A stretch of DNA of 35,226 nt from Candidatus Peribacteria bacterium RIFCSPHIGHO2_02_FULL_51_15 (GCA_001788965.1 MFXU01000051.1:1-35226); one strand, 5' to 3'. Counted from the stretch's first letter, positions 10,611 to 19,299 are shown. The notes: generated by a model from the sequence alone, not told the origin. Numbers and translations are program-made.

Positions 10611-10660
10611 TCAATAAACTTCCTTCAAATAACATTTCTCGCCCTTCGACAGGCTCAGGG
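10611..10660 (-). pseudogene. Remnant 3' tail of the Cys-rich family fused to a CCCTTCGACA(A/G)GCTCAGGG palindrome
   Basis: Minus-strand frame ...FALSLSKGEKCYLKEVY*; CCCTTCGACAGGCTCAGGG at 10642-10660. Confidence 0.65.
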
Positions 10661-10701
10661 CGAATCCTGTGCTCCGGTAAAAAGAGACAAAGGGCCTCAT
10701 C

Positions 10702-12387
10702 TTAGAATACGGTGTTAACATAACATGATTCGCAATAAACGATTTCGGGGCGATCGGGTGAATAGCTTGTGGCAATTGGCTTTTGGCATTTGGCACATTG
10801 TCTATCCCAGAGCTTGCGCGGATTCCGCAGAGCCATGCGGTCCAGATGGCGCTGGTCGAAGCAGCGGCGCGGCACCGGCAAGCCGAAATCGCGATAAAAT
10901 TTCAGCTCCGCTTTTTGGATCTTGAAAAGCTTCCCGGTCACTTCGCACTTCACCGCCCAATCCAGTATCTCATCGGGGGTTTGATCGATCGCATCCGGAA
11001 GCTGATCGCCGGAAATTATTTTTTCCGCCTGCGGCGATTCGTCTACCGCGTCCCGCCAATTCCAGCCTTTGGCTTTAACCTTAGATTCTTCAAGCGGGAA
11101 ATATTCCTGGGCCACCGTTTCGTTGTAGCCATAAGGGCTCAGGCGGTGCGGAAAAAATTCACCGAATTCACCTGATTTCTTCATGTGTTCGATTATTTTC
11201 GGAACCAGTGCTTCGTATTCCTGCTGCGAGTATTGCTTATTGAAAATGCAATACTGCTTGTGTTGAAGGCCGATGCAGCCGAAGAGATCCTTCGAGCCGT
11301 TTTCGCAGTAACGACAGTAAAGAATGTTTGAAACATCGTTGGTGCAGGATTCGGAAAACGCGACGTTGTAGAAATTGTTCCCGAGCAAGTGATTTTCGAG
11401 TCCCAGCTCGCCGGGAAGTGCCCAGCCGTAGCAGTCGTAGCAACTTTTGGCTTTATGAAACCAGACGCAGTAACGGCAGTCTTCGCTGTAGGTGATGTCG
11501 TAGGAATCTTTGACGTTCCGGCTGTAGGAGATGTGATCGCCGGTGCAATTTTCGCTCCCGAAGCCGGCCATATATTTGTGCGGCAGAGTCAGACGCAGCT
11601 GTTCCCGTTTATTTAGCGCTTCCCTCCGCATCGCGGGGTTTTTGATCAAGGCAAACTGTTTTTCGAATTCTTCCTTCGAAACCGGTAGGTTTAGAATGTG
11701 GTATTTCTTGTTCGCCAGATTCACGCAACCGATACAGTTTGAGCAACCCTGACAGCTATAAAGCAAAGCTGAATCAAAACAGTTTTTGCAGAATTCCGAG
11801 AAAAGAAGGTTATTTGATTCATAACAATCCACGCATTCGTAGCAGCTCTCGGAATCGAAAGTGAAAAAACAGTCCATGATCCGGTGGCTGCGGTGGATGA
11901 AGGTGGAGTAAAGACATTCTTCGTTGTCGTTGGAAGCGAAGATCAGATAACAGTCCTTGTTTCTGGCCGAGAGATTGGTGAAATCGCTGTTCTGGTTCTG
12001 AAACCGCAGATTCATCGAAGGCAAAGGCACCGCGTGATGCAGCTCGTCCCATTGGTCGAAAAAAATCCGGTTAAAATCGAAATCCCGGCCGAAGCTCATG
12101 GGATCCCACTTATCGGAATGCCAGATATCCTGCTCGTAAACCTTGAAAGGTTTGTCGGGGGAATAAATGGACAGAATCGTCTGGCCGGAAAAATCACACT
12201 TACGGCGGTAAAGCCTTTTCTCGTTTCGCCAGGCCAGCCGTCTCTGCCTCCGGCAATCGGGGCAGAGCGTCGGCGGCGGAATGGAATATTTTTTACCGCC
12301 GAATACCGGAGAAATCATCTCGTAAAATTTTTGGTCCTCCTTTGGAACCGTGAACGCCGATTTGCATTGAGTGCAAGTTTTTTGCAT
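10702..12387 (-). CDS. Cys-rich dual zinc-ribbon family protein, paralog P1
   Basis: MQKTCTQCKSAFTVPKEDQKFYEMISPVFGGKKYSIPPPTLCPDCRRQRRLAWRNEKRLYRRKCD...FGCIGLQHKQYCIFNKQYSQQEYEALVPKIIEHM...LRNPRKLWDRQCAKCQKPIATSYSPDRPEIVYCESCY. Confidence 0.95.
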   Translation of the reverse strand: MQKTCTQCKSAFTVPKEDQKFYEMISPVFGGKKYSIPPPTLCPDCRRQRRLAWRNEKRLYRRKCDFSGQTILSIYSPDKPFKVYEQDIWHSDKWDPMSFGRDFDFNRIFFDQWDELHHAVPLPSMNLRFQNQNSDFTNLSARNKDCYLIFASNDNEECLYSTFIHRSHRIMDCFFTFDSESCYECVDCYESNNLLFSEFCKNCFDSALLYSCQGCSNCIGCVNLANKKYHILNLPVSKEEFEKQFALIKNPAMRREALNKREQLRLTLPHKYMAGFGSENCTGDHISYSRNVKDSYDITYSEDCRYCVWFHKAKSCYDCYGWALPGELGLENHLLGNNFYNVAFSESCTNDVSNILYCRYCENGSKDLFGCIGLQHKQYCIFNKQYSQQEYEALVPKIIEHMKKSGEFGEFFPHRLSPYGYNETVAQEYFPLEESKVKAKGWNWRDAVDESPQAEKIISGDQLPDAIDQTPDEILDWAVKCEVTGKLFKIQKAELKFYRDFGLPVPRRCFDQRHLDRMALRNPRKLWDRQCAKCQKPIATSYSPDRPEIVYCESCYVNTVF

Positions 12388-12426
12388 AGGCAGGAAATAA
12401 TTTGAGAGAGCAAGGAGCCGGGTTAT

Positions 12427-12444
12427 TTATCCTCGCTCTCTCAT
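12427..12444 (-). CDS. Candidate leader minicistron MRERG* upstream of P1
   Basis: Minus strand TAGAAAGGAGGTGTGAAAC-ATG AGA GAG CGA GGA TAA: very strong Shine-Dalgarno at normal spacing from a 5-codon ORF that lies in a hairpin arm. Confidence 0.45.
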   Translation of the reverse strand: MRERG

Positions 12445-12525
12445 GTTTCACACCTCCTTTCTAGAAAGGTTGAAGATGCGGATTGCATGCCTTGCCAATT
12501 TAAAGCTTTTTATGATTAAATCAAT

Positions 12526-12569
12526 AGTTTCACATAAAACTTGTGAAACTGTGAATATGGCTTTATAAT
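12526..12569 (+). promoter_or_regulatory. Sigma70-type promoter with overlapping inverted-repeat operator for the TrmB gene
   Basis: AGTTTCACA (12526-12534) / TGTGAAACT (12542-12550) perfect 9-bp arms; TTGTGA (12541-12546), 17 nt, TATAAT (12564-12569). Confidence 0.7.
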
Positions 12570-12576
12570 GATGTCA

Positions 12577-13308
12577 ATGGCTTACACAGTCCTCGAGTCG
12601 TTTGGTCTATCGGCTGAGGAAGCCGGTCTCTATACCGAGCTTTTGCCGCTGGGTGACGTACCGGTAATCGATCTGATCAAGCTGACCCAAAAACATCCAC
12701 AAATCATTTATCGTCTGCTCGATTCCCTCTCCGCCAAAGGTCTGGTGCTGACTGAGATCAGGAAGCACCGGAAATACGTCCGGGCCGAGGACCCGGAAGT
12801 ATTCAAAAAATCACAGGAACAAAAACTGGAGGCGCTGAAGGCGCTCCTGCCCGAGCTGAAGGCCCTGCAAAACAAACCCAGGGAAGCCACGGTCCGGGTG
12901 GCCAGAGGCGAAGAAGCGGTAAGGAATCTGCGGCGCCGGGCATTTGACGAGCTGCCCGAGGGGGGCATGTTTTACATTCTCAGCGCTTCGGGCACGAGAT
13001 TTTACGAAATTATGGGAGGCACGCTGGATGGCATTGAGAAGCACCGGGTGAAACGGAAGATCCGGAAACGGCTGCTCGCCTTCGAGAGCCAAAGGAAGAT
13101 GCTCGAAAAAAACGAGAAATGGGATTTGATTGAGATCCGGTATTTGCCGGAAAGCAACTCCGTGCCTTCGAGCACGAATATCTTCGGGAATACGGTTGCG
13201 ATTCAGATTTGGCTTTCTGATCCCATTGTCATAATGATCGAAAGCCCGGAAGTGGCTCAGAGCTACAAGGATTATTTCGGGAGTTTGTGGAAAACTGCCA
13301 AGCAATAA
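12577..13308 (+). CDS. TrmB family transcriptional regulator
   Basis: MAYTVLESFGLSAEEAGLYTELLPLGDVPVIDLIKLTQKHPQIIYRLLDSLSAKGLV... HTH plus C-terminal effector domain. Start chosen at 12577 from promoter geometry; the ORF track start is 12568. Confidence 0.85.
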   Translation: MAYTVLESFGLSAEEAGLYTELLPLGDVPVIDLIKLTQKHPQIIYRLLDSLSAKGLVLTEIRKHRKYVRAEDPEVFKKSQEQKLEALKALLPELKALQNKPREATVRVARGEEAVRNLRRRAFDELPEGGMFYILSASGTRFYEIMGGTLDGIEKHRVKRKIRKRLLAFESQRKMLEKNEKWDLIEIRYLPESNSVPSSTNIFGNTVAIQIWLSDPIVIMIESPEVAQSYKDYFGSLWKTAKQ

Positions 13309-13314
13309 CATGAT

Positions 13315-13455
13315 GTGGCATGGGCATCCTGCCCATGGGGACACGGGCTTCGAGCCCGTGTGAAACACCGACGGAGGATAGTATCCGATAAATTCGGGAA
13401 CAAATTTCGCATGGGCGCGACGCCCATGCCACCACGGCCAAGATGGCCGTGCCAC
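13315..13455. mobile_element. Non-autonomous RAYT-type double-hairpin element (class 1)
   Basis: GTGGCATGGGCATCCTGCCCATGGGGACACGGGCTTCGAGCCCGTG ... GCATGGGCGCGACGCCCATGCCACCACGGCCAAGATGGCCGTGCCAC. Confidence 0.65.
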
Positions 13456-13459
13456 AGCT

Positions 13460-14320
13460 TCACTTAGCAAGCTCATCTTCAACTTTCTTTAGTCTCCTTA
13501 GTTGCTCTTTCAGGTTCCTGATTTCCTGCTTTTCCTCATTTTCCTGTTTCGGAACTACGGCTCCGGATCCGACTACCGAACCGGTACCCGACTGCGCTCC
13601 GGGTAAAGAAAGCATCATGGGCTGCGCGCTTTCCGCGCCGGTGGATTTCAAGTCTCTTTGGGCCTCCTCCGGTTCTTTGGGAACGGCAAACATAAGCGGT
13701 TCCGGCGTGTTTTCCCCTTCCGGGCTTACCCGGTCCGTCTCCGGTTCTTCACCGCCTTTTATGATTTTCGACAGATTTTCCGTTTCTTCCTTCACCCGTT
13801 CCTTGAGCTTGTGTTCCAATGCATTCCGTTTTCCCGAGGGCGGCAGAGTCTTCGCCGCACTGGCGGCCTGGCTCAGATCGTCGGTCATTTCGTCCAGAGA
13901 TTCAAAGTCCCAAACGCCTTTGTCCTTCATGGCTTTGGCTTCGTCGCTCCTCCGGTCCGAAAACTTCAGATAAGTTTCCGCTTGTTTCTCGGGAGTCACG
14001 GCGGTCTTCAGCTCTACGGTTTCGACGAAACGCTTGAGGAAATAAAGCTTGTTATCCCGGCCCACATACGGCGAGGCGTATGAATACGAGACCACCCCGG
14101 TCACGGCGATCAAAAAAGCGCACGTGGCACCGATCCAGATCCGGGTGAAGTGGAAAAATCTCGAGCGGGCGGATACCGGCTCGCCGTGAATCCATTGCCG
14201 GATGCGTAGCCGCATGATTTGCCGGAATTTTTTATCCGGATGCACCGTTTCGGTTCGCTGATCAAGCAAATCGTTGAGCAGTTTTTCATCGTTGGCCTGT
14301 GATTTCGGGTCGTAAATCAT
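13460..14320 (-). CDS. DUF5667-like membrane protein, putative anti-sigma partner
   Basis: Single TM helix (IWIGATCAFLIAVTGVVSYSYASPY) then YFLKRFVETVELKTAVTPEKQAETYLKFSDRRSDEAKAM; ATGA overlap with the upstream sigma gene. Confidence 0.7.
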   Translation of the reverse strand: MIYDPKSQANDEKLLNDLLDQRTETVHPDKKFRQIMRLRIRQWIHGEPVSARSRFFHFTRIWIGATCAFLIAVTGVVSYSYASPYVGRDNKLYFLKRFVETVELKTAVTPEKQAETYLKFSDRRSDEAKAMKDKGVWDFESLDEMTDDLSQAASAAKTLPPSGKRNALEHKLKERVKEETENLSKIIKGGEEPETDRVSPEGENTPEPLMFAVPKEPEEAQRDLKSTGAESAQPMMLSLPGAQSGTGSVVGSGAVVPKQENEEKQEIRNLKEQLRRLKKVEDELAK

Positions 14321-15012
14321 TTGTGGCGGTTAAGAATCTTTTTCCGAAGCATCCCCAGGGACCGGTGGATCATGACGTTTACATTATTTTCCGAGATATT
14401 CAGTATTTTCGCGATTTCCTGGTGCGGCAGATCGGAAGCAAGCTTGAGCGCCCAAAGCGTCTGATATTTTTCAGGTAAAGTCCGTATTTCTTCCCAAACT
14501 TCGGTTATCAGCATTTTCCGGTTCAAGCCCTGCAGATCGAAGTTTTCCGATGGTTCAAAACCGGTTTCGGAAAGCTCATCCAGGGAATCAACCGGCTTTA
14601 TCCGGCGGTAATGATCAATCAGGCAATTGTTGGCGATTTTGAATAGCCAGGCTGGAAAAGAAGTACTGTCGTCCCGGAAGTTTTTGAGACCCAGAAAGGC
14701 TTTCTCGAAAGTGAGCGAGGTCAGATCCTCGGAGTCTTCACGATGCCGGAGACGGAAGAAAAAATAGCGGTACACGGGCGTCAGGTATTTTTCGAAAAGT
14801 TGGGCGAATGAATCGGGATTTTCGCGGGCTTTGAGCGCCAGATCCAGATCGGATGATTCCGGTGTTCCGGATGAATCTGAAAAAGAACCGTCAGTATCAA
14901 AGAAAACGCTTAAAAGCCTCATCACCTTACAAAAAAAGCTGAAGAAAGCGGAAGGCGGTGATATTCCAACTGACACTGGCATCTGACTTGAGTTATAAAT
15001 CAGCATAAACAT
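14317..15012 (-). CDS. ECF-type RNA polymerase sigma factor
   Basis: LFEKYLTPVYRYFFFRLRHREDSEDLTSLTFEKAFLGL...WLFKIANNCLIDHYRR (sigma2) and LPEKYQTLWALKLASDLPHQEIAKILNISENNVNVMIHRSLGMLRKKI (sigma4). Start uncertain. Confidence 0.88.
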   Translation of the reverse strand: MFMLIYNSSQMPVSVGISPPSAFFSFFCKVMRLLSVFFDTDGSFSDSSGTPESSDLDLALKARENPDSFAQLFEKYLTPVYRYFFFRLRHREDSEDLTSLTFEKAFLGLKNFRDDSTSFPAWLFKIANNCLIDHYRRIKPVDSLDELSETGFEPSENFDLQGLNRKMLITEVWEEIRTLPEKYQTLWALKLASDLPHQEIAKILNISENNVNVMIHRSLGMLRKKILNRHK

Positions 15013-15129
15013 TACTCCTTACGACCCGCGGCCTGAAAGGCCGCTGCTGGGTAATATTTTTTTATTTGATCCAGGCCGGGCGTTCCCGCCCGGCACTGCC
15101 CGAAGGGCAGAAATTCGAAGAATCTATAT

Positions 15130-16815
15130 TCAATAGACTTCTTTCAAATAGCATTCCTCGCAAAAAACCCTCTCCTGCCGTTCCGGTGAATAGCTCGTCT
15201 CAATCGCTTGCCCGCATTTGTCACACTCCCGGTCCCAGAGCTTGCGGGGATTTCTGAGAGCCATACGCCGCCTGTGCCGCTCGTCCGGATGGAAATGCGG
15301 GACTGGAAGATCCATCCTCCGGTAAAAATCCAGCTCCTGTTTCACGATCCTGAAAGGCCGTTTCGTGGCTTCGCATTCGATCGCCCAGTTCAGGATATCG
15401 TCGGGGATTTCGTCGATATTCGCCTGCAAGTCTTTAGCCAGAATGATTTTGGAAACCTGAGGCGCTTCATCCGTTTCATCTTTCCATTTCCAACCCCTCT
15501 TCAAGACCTCCTCTTTCGTAAGCGGAAAAGCTTCCTCCGCGACAGTTTCATTGTAGGCAAAAAGTGAAAGCTGCACCGGTGGAAACTCACCCCATTCCCC
15601 AGATTTCCGCATTTGATCGATAAGTTTCGGAACAAGAGTCTCATATTCATCCCGGCTGTATTGCCTGTTCAAAATACAATACTTCTTATGGTGAAGATTC
15701 ACGCAGCCAAAACAATTTTCACAGAAATGGCAGTTGTAACAATAAAAAATATCCTTGTCCCCGTAACCCCAGTTACCGAAAAGGCAATGATATGACCCGA
15801 TGCCGTAATTGTTGCACTCATAAAGCAACTCGGCCGGCAAGCCAAAGAATGACACATCCATGCTTTCTTTTACGTCAGCGATAAATTGGCAGTGCGCGCA
15901 ATCCTGGGACTGACGGGTATTGAAACAGTCCCGACAATTTTGCGATTCATAAATGTAGTTGCCGGTGCAGTTTTCAGTCATCCGCTGATATGACCAGGGC
16001 ACCGGAATCTTTATCAGCAATTCTTCGAAAGATTTTTGGAGTGCAGCTTGCGCCTCAGGATTTGTCAGAAGATTTTTCAGCCGTTCTTCATATCCTTCTT
16101 TCGTGAGCCTTTCATTTAACCAGCAATACGAAGCGTTTCTCATGCCCACGCAGCCGACACAATTGGTGCAATTCAGGCAGTAAGCCAGATAGCGGCTCGT
16201 CTGGCAGTTCGCCGAGGTCCGGCAGTAGGTCAGATCGTAACCGCGGAAACATTCGTTGCATTCATAGCAGCGTTCACTCCGGCGTACGCTGGAACAGTCG
16301 ATGCATGACGTGGAGTTTTGGATCCAGTAACTGTAGAGACAGTCTTCATTGAAACTGCCGCAAAAAAGCATGTAACAATTTTTGTTGTAGGTCGCGTTGT
16401 GCGTGTACTCGCTGTTTTCGCTGTTTACGTTCAGCAGATTGATATGCGGTGTGACACCGATCAGGTGCTTTAGCTGATCGAAAAAAGGTCTGGAAAAATT
16501 AACCGGTTCTCCGAAATCCAAACCGTCCCAGCTTTCCGACCACCAGGCCGGATTTTCATAAACGATATTGGGTTTATCCGGAGAAAAAGCCGAAACCATT
16601 TGTTTTCCGGTTTTATCGCACTTTCTATGGTAAAGCTTGCGCTCATTTCGGAAGGCCAGCCGCCTCTGATACCTGCAATCCGGACATAATGTCGGGGGCG
16701 GGATCAATTCTTTTTTCCCGTTGAAAACCGGAGAAACGGATTCGTAAAATGCTAGGTCGCTGTCGGTTATTTCGAATTCAGTTCCACACCAGGGGTTTGC
16801 ACAAGTACGTATCAT
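15130..16815 (-). CDS. Cys-rich dual zinc-ribbon family protein, paralog P2
   Basis: MIRTCANPWCGTEFEITDSDLAFYESVSPVFNGKKELIPPPTLCPDC...CFGCVNLHHKKYCILNRQYSRDEYETLVPKLIDQM...CDKCGQAIETSYSPERQERVFCEECYLKEVY. Confidence 0.95.
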   Translation of the reverse strand: MIRTCANPWCGTEFEITDSDLAFYESVSPVFNGKKELIPPPTLCPDCRYQRRLAFRNERKLYHRKCDKTGKQMVSAFSPDKPNIVYENPAWWSESWDGLDFGEPVNFSRPFFDQLKHLIGVTPHINLLNVNSENSEYTHNATYNKNCYMLFCGSFNEDCLYSYWIQNSTSCIDCSSVRRSERCYECNECFRGYDLTYCRTSANCQTSRYLAYCLNCTNCVGCVGMRNASYCWLNERLTKEGYEERLKNLLTNPEAQAALQKSFEELLIKIPVPWSYQRMTENCTGNYIYESQNCRDCFNTRQSQDCAHCQFIADVKESMDVSFFGLPAELLYECNNYGIGSYHCLFGNWGYGDKDIFYCYNCHFCENCFGCVNLHHKKYCILNRQYSRDEYETLVPKLIDQMRKSGEWGEFPPVQLSLFAYNETVAEEAFPLTKEEVLKRGWKWKDETDEAPQVSKIILAKDLQANIDEIPDDILNWAIECEATKRPFRIVKQELDFYRRMDLPVPHFHPDERHRRRMALRNPRKLWDRECDKCGQAIETSYSPERQERVFCEECYLKEVY

Positions 16816-17531
16816 CAAATTCCGGAAGAATCTAAGAGTGTCGTGGCATGGCCGTCCCGGCCATGGGGACACGGGCTTTGAGCCCGTGCGAAAAAATGAT
16901 CTAAATTTTCTTTTTTCAATTGTTCCTCCGGTATTCGCCATCTCCATTCCCAGTTTTTTAGTCCCGCGAGTTCGGGATTGCTCCAAGTGTATTCGATACT
17001 GTAGTCCAGCTGCTCCTGTGACCGTATGAGCCTGTCAAAGTACTCGCTTTGCCAAAATTGGCCCCGTTTCCCAAGTAGTGCGTTGGACCTTTTGGCTGAG
17101 AATGATTTCCAGGAACAAACGATCGAGGAAAGTGTATGTTCGGAAAACGGCTGTACCACGACATGCACATGATTCGGCATCACGCACCATGCAAACAAGC
17201 GGTAACGCTGACCTTCGAAAAAACGCAAAGCTCCTGCGATTTCCTTTGCAATATTTTCCTGCTTCATCCAACAAGCCCCATGACCACCTCGCAGGAAACG
17301 GTCTACTGACTCCGAATGCAATTTCAGCAGTGCAAGTCTTTCCTGGTAGGTCAATTCACGTTTTTGCCTTTGAGCCATCATTATTATGTCTCTTCGTTCA
17401 TTTTCCCACTCCCTGATTTTTTCCTGTGGAACCGAGTCGCACAACCTGAAACGTAAACAATAGATTCCACCGAGTTTGCTCCAATGTGGCAGATAGGCAC
17501 CCCGCCGTTTCTGGACTATTGAGCTTTCCAT
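16815..17531 (-). CDS. REP-associated tyrosine transposase (RAYT, IS200/Y1 HUH-type)
   Basis: CVMPNHVHVVVQPF (HUH), GQFWQSEYFDRLIRSQEQLDYSIEYTWSNPELAGL (Tyr region). Internal start MESSIVQ preferred; the ORF track start is a GTG inside the terminal repeat. Confidence 0.85.
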   Translation of the reverse strand: MESSIVQKRRGAYLPHWSKLGGIYCLRFRLCDSVPQEKIREWENERRDIIMMAQRQKRELTYQERLALLKLHSESVDRFLRGGHGACWMKQENIAKEIAGALRFFEGQRYRLFAWCVMPNHVHVVVQPFSEHTLSSIVCSWKSFSAKRSNALLGKRGQFWQSEYFDRLIRSQEQLDYSIEYTWSNPELAGLKNWEWRWRIPEEQLKKENLDHFFARAQSPCPHGRDGHATTLLDSSGI

Positions 17532-17597
17532 TGTAAAGATTCTACAACACGCATGGCCGCAACGGCCATGTCCCCATGCCCGGGACGGGCATGCCAC
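16843..17597. mobile_element. RAYT element bounded by inverted double-hairpin repeats
   Basis: Left GTGGCATGGCCGTCCCGGCCATGGGGACACGGGCTTTGAGCCCGTGCG; right GCATGGCCGCAACGGCCATGTCCCCATGCCCGGGACGGGCATGCCAC. Confidence 0.75.
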
Positions 17598-17610
17598 GAC
17601 ATCTTGCCTT

Positions 17611-19299
17611 TCAATAAACCTCTTTCAAATAGCATTCCTCGCAATACACTCTTTCCGGCCGCTCCGGCGAATAGCTTGTGGCTATTGGCTTTTGGCAATT
17701 GGCACAATTCCTTTTCCAGAGCTTGCGCGGATTCCGAAGCGCCGTTCTCCTCCTGAAACGCTCATCTGGATGAAAATGCGGGACGGGAAGACCCATTCTC
17801 CGGTAAAAATCGAGCTCCTGTTTGATGATTTTGAAAGGACGTTTCGTCGCCGCACACTCTATCGCCCAGTTAAGAATATCGTCGGGAATATCGTCAAGCG
17901 AGTCTGGAAGCTGGGAAGCAGGAATAACCTTAGTCACTTTCTGCATTTCGTCGTATTGGTCTTTCCATTTCCACCCGCGCGCGGCTGCCTCCTCTTCCCT
18001 TAGCGGAAAGTACTCGTGCGCCACCGTCTCATTGTAGGCGAACGGCGAGAGTTCCATTGGAAAGAATTCGCCCCACTCGCCCGTCGAGCGCATATGAGTG
18101 ATGATTTTCGGCGCTAACCTCTCGTATTCCTCTTTCGAATACTGTTTGTTCAGGATGCAATATTCCGCATGTTTGAGACCTGCACAACCGAAACAATCCC
18201 GTGTGCCGTTGAATGGCAGAAGGCAGTAGAAAACATCATGAGTACCCTGAAAAGCAGCGAAGCTGAAATAAATATCGGTACTACGGCTATTGGAAATATT
18301 TTCGTAACAACGCTCCCCGTAATAAATAAAGTCCGCATCCCCGATATCACGGGAATATTCGACGCCCCACGAATATGAAACGGATTCAGACTGGTCCACG
18401 TCGAAAGATCTTGAAACGTCTCTCGAATTTGAGATGTAATCACCCAAAGCATTTTCGCTCTGCAGCATGAAGACTGCACGCACAGGGTGCCGTCGGCGCA
18501 GATCATCAAACCGTTCCTTTGCGCGCTCCAGTCCCCCGATCGTGGATAGCCGAAGCTCCGCCAGGCGCTTCCCGTATTCGTCCGGCGAAAGTTGTTCGTT
18601 GAAAAAACAATTGGAGGCATTGCGCAGATTCACGCAGCCGACGCAGTTTTTGCAACCAGTGCAGCAGTAGCACAGCTGAACATTGGTGCAATTGCGGCAA
18701 AGCTGCGAAAAAAAGCTTTCATAGCAACTCCAGCAATCGATGCACTCGTAACAGTATTGGCAATGATCGACGCCGTAACTGTCGATGCAGTACAAGCTGA
18801 ACAGCGGAAGATAACAGAAGTAAATATGCTCGCTATCGGCCACCCGCGCGGACATGTATGCATCCTTTGTATCGACGCAAAATGAATTGAAATCCGAGTT
18901 TACGCAATTGACCACGACGTTCGACAAAAACGGCGTTGACATCATGACCTCTTTGAGTTGGGGAAAAAAGGGACGCGAAAAATCCATTTCCCGTCCGCTT
19001 GAGCGAGGATCCCAGCCGTCTTGCCAGAAACATTCAGGGCAATAAACCGTCAGTCCGGAATCTGCTGAATAGACCGAAACAATTGTTTTGCCACAAAGGC
19101 CACAAGGCCGGTGATACAGGGAACGCTCATTCCGCCAGACGATGCGGCGTTGCTGGCGGCAATCGGGGCAGAGCGCCGGCGGAGGAATCGGTATTTTTCT
19201 CCCGCCGATTGTCGGAGAAAGCTTCTCAAGTAGGCCCAAGTCCCCGGCCGAGACCTCAAATGCCGATTTGCACCAGGCGCTTGCGCAGGGTTTATGCAT
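17611..19299 (-). CDS. Cys-rich dual zinc-ribbon family protein, paralog P3
   Basis: MHKPCASAWCKSAFEVSAGDLGLLEKLSPTIGGRKIPIPPPALCPDCRQQRR...CFGCAGLKHAEYCILNKQYSKEEYERLAPKIITHM...CANCQKPIATSYSPERPERVYCEECYLKEVY; TATAAT 7 nt upstream (19307-19312). Confidence 0.95.
   Translation of the reverse strand: MHKPCASAWCKSAFEVSAGDLGLLEKLSPTIGGRKIPIPPPALCPDCRQQRRIVWRNERSLYHRPCGLCGKTIVSVYSADSGLTVYCPECFWQDGWDPRSSGREMDFSRPFFPQLKEVMMSTPFLSNVVVNCVNSDFNSFCVDTKDAYMSARVADSEHIYFCYLPLFSLYCIDSYGVDHCQYCYECIDCWSCYESFFSQLCRNCTNVQLCYCCTGCKNCVGCVNLRNASNCFFNEQLSPDEYGKRLAELRLSTIGGLERAKERFDDLRRRHPVRAVFMLQSENALGDYISNSRDVSRSFDVDQSESVSYSWGVEYSRDIGDADFIYYGERCYENISNSRSTDIYFSFAAFQGTHDVFYCLLPFNGTRDCFGCAGLKHAEYCILNKQYSKEEYERLAPKIITHMRSTGEWGEFFPMELSPFAYNETVAHEYFPLREEEAAARGWKWKDQYDEMQKVTKVIPASQLPDSLDDIPDDILNWAIECAATKRPFKIIKQELDFYRRMGLPVPHFHPDERFRRRTALRNPRKLWKRNCANCQKPIATSYSPERPERVYCEECYLKEVY

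Noticed and set aside
16815-17597. GTG start at 17597 for the RAYT
   Set aside because: Would place the first codons inside the terminal hairpins; the internal ATG at 17531 fits better.
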